A DNA stretch of 64,000 bases from Kineothrix alysoides (lineage in GTDB: Bacteria > Bacillota > Clostridia > Lachnospirales > Lachnospiraceae): assembly GCF_000732725.1 (NCBI RefSeq), contig NZ_JPNB01000002.1, forward strand, positions 1,302,001-1,366,000, given 5' to 3'. The notes under the pieces are model-generated. The model was given only the letters and a program-made list of their open reading frames with translations, searched no databases and was not told where the DNA came from. The stretch's first letter is position 1, and each line of letters begins with the position of its first letter. Of this stretch, positions 42,160-51,926 are shown one piece after another. Position numbers and translations under genes: made by a program.

Positions 42160-44109
42160 ATGATTATTAAGATGAAGGCAGCAGAAGAAATTAAAGTAAA
42201 TCAAGTACAAATCAAGGATAATTTTTGGTCTGTCATACAGGAGCGTATTATCAACATCGTAATTCCGTTTCAAGAAAAGGTGCTAAATGATGAGATTCCT
42301 GGAGTGGCTAAAAGTCATGCAATCGAAAACTTCCGCATTGCAGCCGGGCTCAGTGAAGGTGAATTCTATGGCATGGTATTTCAGGACAGCGATGTGGCAA
42401 AATGGTTGGAGGGAGTGGCATATTCCCTGGCAGTGAAACCGGATGAGGATTTAGAAAAGAGAGCGGATGGTATCATCGATATTATTGAGAAGGCACAGCA
42501 GCCCGACGGATACCTTGATACTTATTTTATTATCAAGGAACCGGAGAAGCGTTGGCAAAACCTTCAGGAATGCCATGAGCTTTACTGTGCAGGACATATG
42601 ATGGAAGCGGCGGCCGCCTATTATCAGGTGACAGGAAAAGATAAGCTCCTTCATGTTGCAGAGCGTATGGCGGATCATATCATCGGCAGATTCGGTGAAG
42701 ATAAGGAACGGGGAATACCGGGCCATCAAGAAGTCGAAATAGGTTTGATGAAGCTGTATCATGCAACCGGAAAGAAAAAATATAAAGATATGGCACGTTT
42801 CTTTTTGGAAGAACGGGGAAAAAATCCGAATTATTTTTATGAGGAAAAGATAAAAAGAGGGTGGCAGCATTGGGGACAATACAGCCTGAAACCGTTGGAT
42901 AGTACTTACAATCAGGCGCATACTACTATTTATGAGCAGAAAGAAGCGGTAGGCCATGCGGTACGTGCAGTTTATATGTATACGGCAATGGCTGATCTTG
43001 CCGGCGAGGACAAAGATCAGAGGCTTTTCGATGCATGTTTGACACTTTGGAACAACATTGTGCAGCAGAGAATGTATGTAACAGGAGGAATTGGCTCCAC
43101 TATGGAAGGAGAGGCATTTTCCGCAGATTATGATTTGCCCAATGATATGGCATATGCAGAGACCTGTGCTTCTATTGCCATGGTATTTTTCGCAAAGCGA
43201 ATGCTGGAGATAAAGCCCGATGGCAAATTTGCGGATATTATGGAGAGAGAGCTTTATAACGGCATTATCAGTGGGATACAGCTGGATGGAAAGAAATATT
43301 TTTATGTTAATCCACTGGAAGTAAATCCCGGAGTTTCCGGCAAAATTTATGGTTATAAACATACTCTTCCCGAACGTCCCGGCTGGTATGAATGTGCCTG
43401 CTGTCCTACCAATTTAGTAAGGCTCATAGCTTCGCTCGGCGCGTATGCATGGAGTGAAAGCGATACCACTATTTATTCTCATTTGTTTATCGGACAGAAG
43501 GCTCAGATGCATAAAGCGAACGTGGAAGTGGAGAGCAGTTATCCGTGGGAAGGTAAAGTTGCTTATCATGTGAAACCAAAGTCAGACAGCGAGTTTACTT
43601 TGGCAATCCATATTCCGGAATTTGTAAATGCGGAAGATGAAAATACAATAATCGCCGTTAATGCACGATCAGTAGAAATCAGAAAAGCTCTAAAGAGCGG
43701 ATATCTGTATATAACACGTACATGGAAAGACGGAGATATTGTAGATATTCAATTTGCGATGCCTGGCCGTAAGATATTTGCAAATCAACGTGTGAGAGAT
43801 AATGCAGGCTGCGTCGCGTTGATGAGAGGACCCATCGTATATTGCTTTGAAGGTGTGGATAACGGAGAGAATATCCAGGCGCTTCGGATTCCCAAGGAGA
43901 TGAAGGCAGAACCTTTCCTGTGGAAAGAGGGTGTCCTGAAAGGAAATGTATGTCTGAGGATGGAAGGATATTGCATGGAAGGAAATAATGAGCTGTATTC
44001 AGAAGAACGTCCGGCAAAGAAGCATGCCGAACTAACGGCAATTCCTTATTATGCATGGGCGAATCGCGGAGAAAACCAGATGAGAGTGTGGATGCTGGAA
44101 GAACAGTGA
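42160..44109 (+). CDS. Beta-L-arabinofuranosidase, GH127
   Basis: 649 residues of the GH127 (former DUF1680) family: an (alpha/alpha) barrel with C-terminal beta domains. The zinc/nucleophile set seen in HypBA1 is matched by Glu334 and Cys336 (AETCAS) and Cys414/Cys415 (ECACCPTN). It cleaves beta-L-arabinofuranosides, found in plant hydroxyproline-rich glycoproteins and some pectic side chains. With GH51 and GH43 it covers both anomers of arabinofuranose. The start is ATG 42160 or in-frame ATG 42172; AGAAAGG lies between the preceding stop and either. Confidence 0.93.
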   Translation: MIIKMKAAEEIKVNQVQIKDNFWSVIQERIINIVIPFQEKVLNDEIPGVAKSHAIENFRIAAGLSEGEFYGMVFQDSDVAKWLEGVAYSLAVKPDEDLEKRADGIIDIIEKAQQPDGYLDTYFIIKEPEKRWQNLQECHELYCAGHMMEAAAAYYQVTGKDKLLHVAERMADHIIGRFGEDKERGIPGHQEVEIGLMKLYHATGKKKYKDMARFFLEERGKNPNYFYEEKIKRGWQHWGQYSLKPLDSTYNQAHTTIYEQKEAVGHAVRAVYMYTAMADLAGEDKDQRLFDACLTLWNNIVQQRMYVTGGIGSTMEGEAFSADYDLPNDMAYAETCASIAMVFFAKRMLEIKPDGKFADIMERELYNGIISGIQLDGKKYFYVNPLEVNPGVSGKIYGYKHTLPERPGWYECACCPTNLVRLIASLGAYAWSESDTTIYSHLFIGQKAQMHKANVEVESSYPWEGKVAYHVKPKSDSEFTLAIHIPEFVNAEDENTIIAVNARSVEIRKALKSGYLYITRTWKDGDIVDIQFAMPGRKIFANQRVRDNAGCVALMRGPIVYCFEGVDNGENIQALRIPKEMKAEPFLWKEGVLKGNVCLRMEGYCMEGNNELYSEERPAKKHAELTAIPYYAWANRGENQMRVWMLEEQ

Positions 44110-44131
44110 GACCATACTCTTACGGGAAGGA

Positions 44132-45001
44132 ATGAGAGGAGTTTTTAAGCGGGTGATTAAGCTGAAATCAGAAATGAAGTTTAAAGTAAAATTTAAAAAT
44201 ATGTTCAAGAACATTGCAGAATTTATGAGAGCATTTATTCCTCAGAGAATTAAAAATAAAACAGTGTTAAAAATATATGAATTTTTACGAAGCAAAAGTT
44301 CTATTCCGCCCAAAAGAATCAGGGCCAACGCAAAAGCCAATCGAACCGCACTATGCAGTAAGGAATGTCATATATTGAAGCCGGACAGTTACATTGAGAA
44401 TCAACATGAATGGAATGACGTGAAGTTTGGTTCTTGGAAAAAACATAACATGCGATATTCCGGCTGTGAAATCATTGCGACATACAACGCCTTGCTGGCG
44501 TTAGGAGAAAAAGTTTCCGGTCGGACGATAGTAAACTTAATCAGTCATTACGAAGCGGATGGTGCCGCATTGAATGGAGACTTTGGCGTCTCACCCACTG
44601 CCATATTCGATTATTTCGAAAACAAGGGGTACGGCACTGCAATAATATATAGTAAAGACGAGGCTGTGGTTAATAGACTGGGAGAAAGCAGCGATACAGT
44701 TATTGCAACTGTCTACAATGATAAAATGGATATAATGAAAGCTGTTCATACTGTCTGTATTACGAAGGATACAGATAATAAGTATTTGATACACAATGCT
44801 TATGCGAAAGACGGGCAGGGCGTTTTTGTCCGCAAAGGGAGAGGCGGTAAGGACGAGGGATTCGATACTTTACAGGAAGCTGCAGTGAATGTGGCCGCTG
44901 GATCGGCACTTATCTGTGCGGTCGGGATATCGAGGTCCGACAGCGGGATTGATGTGAGAGGTGCGAGAGGTGAAAAAAGCCATTCTCTTCCAGCAGTCTG
45001 A
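44132..45001 (+). CDS. C39-like (papain-fold) protein
   Basis: 289 residues from ATG 44132; GTG 44153, 11 bases after GAGAGGAG, is an alternative. A very basic N-terminus (about 1-70) precedes a papain-like domain. The likely catalytic Cys is at 112 (YSGCEIIATYNALL), His at 206 (AVHTVCITK) and Asn at 222 (LIHNAYAKDG). This is the order and spacing of peptidase C39-like domains. No membrane transport domains, so it is not a bacteriocin exporter. No signal peptide. Substrate unknown. Its last codons form one arm of the terminator at 44978, used from the other strand. Confidence 0.7.
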   Translation: MRGVFKRVIKLKSEMKFKVKFKNMFKNIAEFMRAFIPQRIKNKTVLKIYEFLRSKSSIPPKRIRANAKANRTALCSKECHILKPDSYIENQHEWNDVKFGSWKKHNMRYSGCEIIATYNALLALGEKVSGRTIVNLISHYEADGAALNGDFGVSPTAIFDYFENKGYGTAIIYSKDEAVVNRLGESSDTVIATVYNDKMDIMKAVHTVCITKDTDNKYLIHNAYAKDGQGVFVRKGRGGKDEGFDTLQEAAVNVAAGSALICAVGISRSDSGIDVRGARGEKSHSLPAV

Positions 45002-45014
45002 AAAGAGAATGGCT
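44973..45014 (-). terminator. Terminator of the desulfoferrodoxin gene
   Basis: AGCCATTCTCTT (44978-44989) pairs with AAGAGAATGGCT (45003-45014). Read on the minus strand it is followed by TTTTTT, so it serves the gene at 45044; one arm lies in the end of the convergent C39-like gene. Confidence 0.8.
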
Positions 45015-45043
45015 CTCATGTTTCTTCTTATATAGTGATATTT

Positions 45044-45418
45044 TTATACTTTCCAAAGTCCATGTAAGTTGCAGTACTCATATACAGCTTCCACTTCATC
45101 GTCTTCGGTAATGGAGAAGCTTACCTTCGGCTCTGTGCCGGGGGTTAAGTATTTAAGCTGGTAACCCTGTGTTGTCTGAAGGGCAACCCACTGAATGTAA
45201 TGCTCTGCCAGCATCGGATGGAGAACGGAGCCAACGGAAACGGTTACCTCTGTTCCTTCTACGGAATATACGGGAACGTGTTTTTCCTGTGCAGCATCAG
45301 TAGTATTTGCGACCAGCTCTTTCATGTTATCGCCGCAGCACATTATGTTTGTTCCCTTGTCTTCCACAAATAAAACGATATTTCCACAATGACTGCATCT
45401 TAAAAACTTGATATCCAT
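45044..45418 (-). CDS. dfx: Desulfoferrodoxin (superoxide reductase)
   Basis: 124 residues. The N-terminal desulforedoxin-type iron site has Cys8, Cys11, Cys27 and Cys28 (CSHC, CC). The C-terminal superoxide reductase domain has its iron ligands His47 (EKHVP), His67 and His73 (HPM...HY), Cys116 and His119 (CNLHG). It reduces superoxide to hydrogen peroxide without producing oxygen, the common strategy in strict anaerobes. The complete ligand set indicates a functional enzyme. A strong ribosome site (AAGGAGGAAAAG) precedes the ATG. It stands alone with its own terminator. Confidence 0.95.
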   Translation of the reverse strand: MDIKFLRCSHCGNIVLFVEDKGTNIMCCGDNMKELVANTTDAAQEKHVPVYSVEGTEVTVSVGSVLHPMLAEHYIQWVALQTTQGYQLKYLTPGTEPKVSFSITEDDEVEAVYEYCNLHGLWKV

Positions 45419-45574
45419 ACCTTTTCCTCCTTAATATAAGAAAAATGGCTCATGGGAGACATTCTTCCATGTGTAATTTTATATCTTAATGATAATATTT
45501 TCTCAAGGCGGTGTCAAACTATTTAAAGATTTTGCATCACGTTCTTACGTAGCTTAACAGTAACTTCAAATCCG

Positions 45575-46249
45575 TTAAGCGCAATTCACTTCCAAATACC
45601 CCAGCAACTTACTGGTATCGTAATATTCCATAATGCCCAGGCTGGGATCATAGAACTTACCGTCATAGTGCACGAGATAGTGGCCGAATCTTCCCATGCG
45701 TTCGATGATGATACAGCATTTGGGGAAGATAACTTCTTCGCCGCCGCCCGGATAAATGAGAGTGCCGGTGTGGCCGAGACCGTAATAGTTAAGGGCGGGA
45801 ATGACTCTTCCTATGGTAGCCTGCCACTCGCGAAAACCTATATTGCTTATAACCTCAGGAATAGTAACGCCTGCTAACATCGCTACGCAGGTCTGTCCGC
45901 AGAGACCGTCATCCGGCTGGATAAGAATATTCATACTGTCTATCGTGCGAATAGGATGCTCCAGAGTATAAGGGCTTTCTTTGCCTATTTCAATTAAGCT
46001 GTTGCTTATATGCAGTAATATTTTATGAACTTTGGCGATATCCACATGAGATACATCTTCCTCATTCAGGTAAATCTTGTAACTGCCCTTTTCTTCGGGA
46101 AGAAGTTCGCATTCTATCACTTTATTGTTCAAGGTGATGTCTGCATGGATAAAACCTCTCTGCTGGCACACCTCCCAAACATTAAAAGGAATGCGGATAC
46201 AATAAATATCCTCCAACTTTTCAATCTTACCGTTAAAGAAATACCTCAT
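45575..46249 (-). CDS. DUF1905-like/C39-like papain-fold protein
   Basis: 224 residues from the ATG at 46249, which follows AGGAGG; the frame is open further upstream but without a start signal. The N-terminal 70 residues resemble a DUF1905-like beta domain (FNGKIEKLEDIYCIRIPF, then LLPEEKGSYKIYL). The C-terminal part is papain-like with Gln119-Thr-Cys121 (GLCGQTCVAMLAG), His190 (RFGHYLVHYDG) and Asp201 (FYDPS). No signal peptide or membrane segment. Role unknown; a protease or transglutaminase-like function is possible. It is the second C39-like protein within 2 kb, and the two are not close copies. Confidence 0.7.
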   Translation of the reverse strand: MRYFFNGKIEKLEDIYCIRIPFNVWEVCQQRGFIHADITLNNKVIECELLPEEKGSYKIYLNEEDVSHVDIAKVHKILLHISNSLIEIGKESPYTLEHPIRTIDSMNILIQPDDGLCGQTCVAMLAGVTIPEVISNIGFREWQATIGRVIPALNYYGLGHTGTLIYPGGGEEVIFPKCCIIIERMGRFGHYLVHYDGKFYDPSLGIMEYYDTSKLLGYLEVNCA

Positions 46250-46571
46250 ATATAAAACCTCCTGTGTAGAATAAAGTAAAATTATAGTATTGTATAACCT
46301 CAGTTCCCCAATTATACTATGAATGTAACAGATTTTTTTTGTTCTGGAAACACTTTTTAAGTAAGTTTTCCTAAAGTATCTAAAAAAAAACATACTGATA
46401 AAAAAGTGTCAATCCCGTTAATTTATTAACGTTGAAAAGGTCGTAAAATGGAGGGTTGAGGAATGAGGACTTTTGCTCCGGCAAAGTTAAAAAATATTGA
46501 CATTACGATAAATAAATGATTAATTTGAAAGAAGAATAATAAAATGGTGTGCAAAGTGGATAGGATGGAAT

Positions 46572-47606
46572 ATGAGGCAGAAAATAAATAACAAACAACT
46601 GATTGTTTTGGCGGTAATTGTGTTCCTTCTGGTAATTATGATGATTATCAGTTTAATTTATATAAGGAAGCAAGTGGATAGGACGAATCAGATAAGCGAT
46701 GAGGAATATAAAGAGTATATCAGGCACTATGCCTTTATTACGGAGTCTTTGGAGGACAATTTCTGGAGCGAAGTATATGACGGAGCCGAGGAATTCGGAG
46801 AAGGTGAAGACGTTTATCTGGAGAGGATGGGGGAAGGGCTCGACATCAATTATTCCAAGGAGGAATTGCTGAAAATAGCCATCGCTTCAAGGGTGGACGG
46901 AATTATTTTAGAGGGTGACGCAAGCAAGGAAATCCGCTTGTTAATCGACGAAGCGGTGGCCGATGGAATTCCTGTCGTTACGGTTTTGACGGACAGCTAT
47001 GATAGCAAGAGACAGAGCTTCGTAGGAATAGGAAGCTATAATCTTGGCCGTGAATACGGCAGGCAAATTGTTCGAATTGCAACAAAGGAGACAAAGGAAG
47101 CTTTGATTCTGATGGATACGGTATCGGAGGACAGCGGACAGAACCTCATATTTAATGGGATAAAGGAGACTTTGGCAAATGAAGGAAATCATTTGACCCT
47201 TCAGTTGAATACGCTGGCTGTAAACGAGGACACGCCCTACAGTGAAGAAGAAGCGATACGAAATATTTTCCTCTATCAAGATGAGCTTCCGGATATCATC
47301 ATATGTTTGAGCGAGAAAAATACAATCAGCGCATATCAAGCGGTCATAGATTATAACTTGGTGGGACAAGTGGATATTTTGGGCTACTATGTTACGGATA
47401 CGATTCTGAACGCTATAAGCCGGAATGTAATTTCGGCGACGATTGCTGTGGATACCGAGCAGATGGGAGTTCATAGCGTGAAGGCCTTGGATGAATATAT
47501 TGAAACCGGTCACGTGAGCGATTTTGTAACAATGGATGTAAATACGGTCATGTCCAACAACGTAGAGGAGTACCTGCATAATGCGGCCAATGAGGATAAT
47601 GAGTAA
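46572..47606 (+). CDS. Membrane-anchored sugar-binding protein (sensor partner)
   Basis: 344 residues. An uncleaved N-terminal membrane anchor (about 9-32) has no lipobox and is followed by a Peripla_BP_4-type sugar-binding fold (DGIILEGDAS, IPVVTVLTDSYDS, FVGIGSYNLGREYGRQ). It is the first gene of the sensor set, and its end overlaps the histidine kinase by 26 bases. Binding proteins in this position typically hand ligand state to the adjacent YesM-type kinase rather than to a transporter. That role is inferred from order and overlap. Confidence 0.85.
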   Translation: MRQKINNKQLIVLAVIVFLLVIMMIISLIYIRKQVDRTNQISDEEYKEYIRHYAFITESLEDNFWSEVYDGAEEFGEGEDVYLERMGEGLDINYSKEELLKIAIASRVDGIILEGDASKEIRLLIDEAVADGIPVVTVLTDSYDSKRQSFVGIGSYNLGREYGRQIVRIATKETKEALILMDTVSEDSGQNLIFNGIKETLANEGNHLTLQLNTLAVNEDTPYSEEEAIRNIFLYQDELPDIIICLSEKNTISAYQAVIDYNLVGQVDILGYYVTDTILNAISRNVISATIAVDTEQMGVHSVKALDEYIETGHVSDFVTMDVNTVMSNNVEEYLHNAANEDNE

Positions 47607-49077
47607 AAAGGAACCTTTCTATATAAGCATACAGACCAAATTATTGATGGTATTTCTTATGACTACCATGATTATTTTCGGTGTCAATATATATATGTAC
47701 TTTAACATAAACAAGACCATCGTGAACATTGACAAGGTATACGAAAGCAATGCCCTGCTGAATGAGCTGCAAAGCAACCTCACGCAGGTTCACCGCAACA
47801 TGGAAAGCTTTCTCGATACGAAGGATACCGATGCGATTGAAGGATACTTAAGAGGCGGACAGGAATATCAGAATAAACTGGAAGAGCTGAACGGGGATAT
47901 TCTTGGTGATGAGAGCATGATTGTGGAGAAGAATATACGCAACATGTCCAAGCGCTATCTGGAGATTACCGACAATGCGATTGAAGCCAAGCGCGGGCGC
48001 AATGTGGTTAAGTACAAGGAATACTATGAAGACGCCAGCGAGCTTTACGGATTTATCAATTCATATATTTACAGCTTAAATAAACAGAAATTTGAAGATA
48101 ATTCCAATAAATACGAGATTTTGTTTTCCTCCTTAAAATACTCTGAGATAGTCAATATGATTATTCTGTGTATGGCAAGCGTTCTAAGCATAACGCTGAT
48201 CATTTTGCTGACGAGAGAGATTATCAACCCCTTGAAGCTTTTGGCGGAAGCGGCGGACGAGGTCGGAAAGGGAACGCTGGAGGTGGAGCTTTCGGAAGGG
48301 GGTCCTCATGATGAGGTGGGAATCGTTACGAACGCATTCAATCAAATGGTAGGAAGCTTAAAGAATCATATCGAACAGTTAAAGGAGAGCATGGAGCTGG
48401 AAAGTGCCATGAAGGAAAAGCAATTGATGATGGAAACCCATTTGAAGGACGCCCAGCTCAAATATCTGCAAGCGCAAATTAATCCCCATTTCCTATTTAA
48501 TACGTTAAATGCCGGCGCCCAGCTCGCCATGATGGAGGATGCGGAGAAAACCTATCAATATGTTCAAAGTGTTGCTGACTTTTTCCGGTATAATGTGAAG
48601 AAGAACAACGATGTGGTTACGATAAGGGAAGAAATTGAGCTGGTTGATAATTATATTTATATTATTAATGTAAGGTTTTCGGGAGAAATCCATTTTAAAA
48701 AGAGCATTGACAAGGAACTAATTAACGTGCAGGTGCCTAGCATGATTCTGCAGCCTTTGGTGGAAAACAGCATTAATCACGGGCTGCGGGGAATCGAATG
48801 GGAAAATATCATCGAGCTGTCCGTATACAGAGAGAGTGGGAATATATGTGTTAGCGTGCGAGACAATGGGGTGGGAATCAGCGCGGAGAAAATTGAGCGC
48901 ATCATGCACAGTAAGTTGAGCGCGGCTGACCTGAAGGATGCCACCAGCGGAGTGGGACTGGATAACGTTATAGGCAGACTGCGCCTTTTCTATGACAGAG
49001 AGGACGTTATGGAAATCACCAGCGCGGGAGAAAATATGGGAACGGAAATAGCGATTTATATTCCCTTGGAGGCTTAG
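47581..49077 (+). CDS. YesM-type sensor histidine kinase
   Basis: 498 residues. The first membrane helix is at about 17-38, an extracellular helical domain of about 155 residues follows, then a second helix at about 195-216 and HAMP (about 217-270). The His_kinase domain has the phospho-acceptor His303 (INPHFLFN). The HATPase N-box is VENSINHGL, with glycine motifs DNGVG and SGVGLDN. It should sense through the binding protein encoded upstream and phosphorylate the response regulator encoded three bases downstream. ATG 47581 lies within the preceding gene; ATGs a few codons on are also possible. Confidence 0.92.
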   Translation: MRPMRIMSKKEPFYISIQTKLLMVFLMTTMIIFGVNIYMYFNINKTIVNIDKVYESNALLNELQSNLTQVHRNMESFLDTKDTDAIEGYLRGGQEYQNKLEELNGDILGDESMIVEKNIRNMSKRYLEITDNAIEAKRGRNVVKYKEYYEDASELYGFINSYIYSLNKQKFEDNSNKYEILFSSLKYSEIVNMIILCMASVLSITLIILLTREIINPLKLLAEAADEVGKGTLEVELSEGGPHDEVGIVTNAFNQMVGSLKNHIEQLKESMELESAMKEKQLMMETHLKDAQLKYLQAQINPHFLFNTLNAGAQLAMMEDAEKTYQYVQSVADFFRYNVKKNNDVVTIREEIELVDNYIYIINVRFSGEIHFKKSIDKELINVQVPSMILQPLVENSINHGLRGIEWENIIELSVYRESGNICVSVRDNGVGISAEKIERIMHSKLSAADLKDATSGVGLDNVIGRLRLFYDREDVMEITSAGENMGTEIAIYIPLEA

Positions 49078-49080
49078 AAT

Positions 49081-50679
49081 ATGTATAAAATAATGATTGC
49101 TGACGATGAAGGAATCGTAATAGACGCTTTAAAATTTATTATTGAGAGGAATTTCGGGGATTCATGTGTGATAGATTCGGCCAAGACCGGAAGAAGTGTG
49201 ATAGAACTGGCGGAGAATTTCAGACCGGACATCGCGCTTATGGATATACAGATGCCCGGTATAAACGGAATTGAGGCTATGAAGGAAATACAGAAAAGCA
49301 ATAAAAATATTATTTTTATTGTGGTTTCTGCTTATGATAAGTTCGACTATGCCAAGGAAGCCATAGGCTTGGGCGTAATGGATTATATTAACAAGCCCAT
49401 AGAACAGAAAACCATCGTTTCGCTTTTACGGAAGGCCATGCTCAAGATTGATGACGACAGAACAAAGCGAAGCAACGATTTGCTCGTGAAGGAGAAACTG
49501 GAAACGGTCATACCCATCATTGAAAGTGGGCTGATTTACTCCGTCCTTTTTCAGGAAAACTATGCGGAGGAAACGGAGAACTTCAAGCGCCTTCTTGGAA
49601 TCGAAGAGGATTACGGTTACATGATGGTAATAGAATACGGTGATACGCAGGATGGAGTGCATTTGACTAATGCCATAGGCGCCAGCGTAAGGATTCATCC
49701 CAACTACATGAGACTGCGGGAGACTGTGAAGGAATACTTTGCCGGAATCGTAGGCCCCATGATGGCAAATGTGGTCATTGTATTTGTGCCGTGCACGGAT
49801 GAGGATGCCGACAACGAATATGAGGAAAGGGTAAAAATAATAGAAAATGCGCGGAAAATGGTGCGCAAGCTGAGAAACAGCATCGACGCCCAATTTAGAA
49901 TAGGAATCGGTTCCATTAAGAAGTTGGATGAAGCGGGTTCTTCCTACACGGAGGCAATGAATGCCTTCCGGTATACTACGGGAAGCGTGGCTCATGCTAA
50001 GGACCTTCCGATGGAATGCAGCTATGAAGAAGATTACCCGATCGAGACGGAAAAAAAGCTCTTCGAAAAGGTGCAGAGCGGAGACGTGCCGGGTGCCGTA
50101 TCCGAGGCGAACCGCTTTTTCGATTGGATGATAAGCCAATATGCCAATGCCTTTATGGATATTAAATTAAAAGCGATGGAATTCGTGCTATGGGCTGAGA
50201 AGGTATGCTATGAAAGCGGCGGAGGCACTTACCGGTTTGAGTCCAGGCATGATTATCTCCCTACTCTTTTTGAATTTAAAAATTATGAAGAACTCCGTTC
50301 ATGGTTTTTAACAAAAGTCAGAGATGCTGCCGGCAATGTGTTGAACAATAAAGAAAAGACCTCTGTCAGTCTGGTGGAGCAGGCGAAGGAATATATTAGG
50401 AGCCATTATTTTAAAGATATATCTTTAGACGACGTATCCAGAGAGGTAAATATCAGTCCCTATTATTTCAGTAAGCTGTTCAAAGAAGAAACGGGCGAGA
50501 ATTTCATCGAATATGTAACCTCTATTCGCATGGAGAAGGCGAAGGAGCTGCTCGCGCGGACTGAAAAGAGTATGAAAGAAATATGCAGCGAAGTAGGCTA
50601 TTCCGACCCCAATTATTTCAGCCGTTCTTTTAAGAAGAATGTTGGAGTAACTCCTACCGAATACAAGGAGGGGAAATAA
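49081..50679 (+). CDS. AraC-type response regulator (YesN type)
   Basis: 532 residues. The receiver domain (1-120) has phospho-Asp55 (ALMDIQMPG) and Lys105 (NKPIEQK). A middle region of about 300 residues follows, then an AraC double helix-turn-helix at about 430-530 (ISLDDVSREVNISPYYFSKLFKEETG split over both motifs, ending DPNYFSRSFKKNVGVTPTEYK). It is activated by the kinase just upstream. Likely targets are the transporter genes starting at 52003, perhaps through the repeated ACATGT motif at 51927. GGAGG lies before the ATG. Confidence 0.93.
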   Translation: MYKIMIADDEGIVIDALKFIIERNFGDSCVIDSAKTGRSVIELAENFRPDIALMDIQMPGINGIEAMKEIQKSNKNIIFIVVSAYDKFDYAKEAIGLGVMDYINKPIEQKTIVSLLRKAMLKIDDDRTKRSNDLLVKEKLETVIPIIESGLIYSVLFQENYAEETENFKRLLGIEEDYGYMMVIEYGDTQDGVHLTNAIGASVRIHPNYMRLRETVKEYFAGIVGPMMANVVIVFVPCTDEDADNEYEERVKIIENARKMVRKLRNSIDAQFRIGIGSIKKLDEAGSSYTEAMNAFRYTTGSVAHAKDLPMECSYEEDYPIETEKKLFEKVQSGDVPGAVSEANRFFDWMISQYANAFMDIKLKAMEFVLWAEKVCYESGGGTYRFESRHDYLPTLFEFKNYEELRSWFLTKVRDAAGNVLNNKEKTSVSLVEQAKEYIRSHYFKDISLDDVSREVNISPYYFSKLFKEETGENFIEYVTSIRMEKAKELLARTEKSMKEICSEVGYSDPNYFSRSFKKNVGVTPTEYKEGK

Positions 50680-51735
50680 TTGATAAAATCAAACCGTTTT
50701 TTATGGAAAATAATCCTTACGGCTATCATACTTGCAATGTTTTCAGGCTGTGGAAGCAAGGTTGATACCCGTCAGGACTTGAAAGAGGAAGAAAAGGAAC
50801 TGATCCAGATAGGCATGATCTTCGACAATTTCGTTATGGAGCGTTGGGAAAGAGATAGGGATGTATTCGTTTCCACGGCGAAGGAGCTGGGAGCGGAGGT
50901 CAATGTCCAGAATGCCAACAGCAGCGTGGAGGAGCAGGTGAACCTGATGGATTATTTCATCAAGAAGAAGGTGGATGCTATCGTAATCGTGCCTATTGAT
51001 TCGGCACCCCTAGTAAGCTCTGTTAAGAAGGCGCAGGATGCGGGTATTAAAGTCATTTGCTATGATAGAATAATTGTGGGAGCAGAGCCGGATTTGTATA
51101 TTTCTTTTGATAATAAAATGGTGGGCTCAATTATGGGTAATCTCTTAAGTGCCAGACTGGGAGTAGGGGATAAGGTATTGATGATAAGCGGACCGATAAC
51201 AGACCATAACGTAGAAGAAGTGAACGAAGGTTTTATGGAAGTGATGCGGGAAAAGAATATAGAGATTTTGGATACCTATTATGCGGAGGAGTGGAAGCCG
51301 GAATATGCTTCCGCCTATGTCAGGCAGCACAGTGATTTAATCAGTCAGATAAAGGGAATTATGTGCGGAAACGACAGCCTTGCCGGACAAGCTGTTGTGG
51401 CACTTGCGGAGCAAAGGCTTGCGGGAGACATATATGTGACCGGTCAGGATGCGGATTTGTCCGCCTGTCAGAGAATCGTGGAAGGGACACAGTATATGAC
51501 CGTTTATAAGCAGGTGGAAAAGCTGGCGGTAAGAGCGGCGCAGGCAACTGTTTCACTGGTGAACGGAGAGGTCTTGAAAAGTGACTTTTATACGACAGAG
51601 GACGGCAATGAGGTACTTTACATTAAAATGGAACCTATTGGAGTGACGTCGCTCAACATTAATGCAGTTATTATAGACAGCGGATTTCATTTAAAGGAAG
51701 ATGTTTATTTGAACAGGCCTGAATTGCTGGATTAG
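50680..51735 (+). CDS. Sugar-binding lipoprotein of the sensor set
   Basis: 351 residues from TTG 50680, immediately after the regulator's stop, with AAGGAGGGG inside that gene's end. The lipobox is FSGC (Cys about 24). The XylF/ChvE-like fold is visible in VDAIVIVPIDSAPLV, GIKVICYDRIIVGAEPDLYISFDN (as two adjacent blocks) and GIMCGNDSLAGQAVVAL. It resembles the transporter binding protein at 52003 but is encoded before the terminator and with the sensor genes. It may serve signalling or be an alternative binding protein for the same permease. Confidence 0.87.
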   Translation: MIKSNRFLWKIILTAIILAMFSGCGSKVDTRQDLKEEEKELIQIGMIFDNFVMERWERDRDVFVSTAKELGAEVNVQNANSSVEEQVNLMDYFIKKKVDAIVIVPIDSAPLVSSVKKAQDAGIKVICYDRIIVGAEPDLYISFDNKMVGSIMGNLLSARLGVGDKVLMISGPITDHNVEEVNEGFMEVMREKNIEILDTYYAEEWKPEYASAYVRQHSDLISQIKGIMCGNDSLAGQAVVALAEQRLAGDIYVTGQDADLSACQRIVEGTQYMTVYKQVEKLAVRAAQATVSLVNGEVLKSDFYTTEDGNEVLYIKMEPIGVTSLNINAVIIDSGFHLKEDVYLNRPELLD

Positions 51736-51768
51736 AAATATGAGCTGCATAATATCATGTAAAAAATA

Positions 51769-51797
51769 GCATCCGCTTTATAGCGGGTGTTTTCTTT
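51769..51797 (+). terminator. Terminator between sensor genes and transporter genes
   Basis: ATCCGCT (51771-51777) pairs with AGCGGGT (51782-51788, one G-T pair), loop TTAT, followed by GTTTTCTTTT. Confidence 0.75.
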
Positions 51798-51926
51798 TGC
51801 ATTTCATTAGGCTGTATTTTTCATGCGGTATAGGATTTTTCTGTTAATTTAAAAAAAACAGGCAAAAATGTGCTAGCCTTTCTTAAGTTTTTATGGAAAT
51901 GAATAAAAATATGAAGAACATAACAA

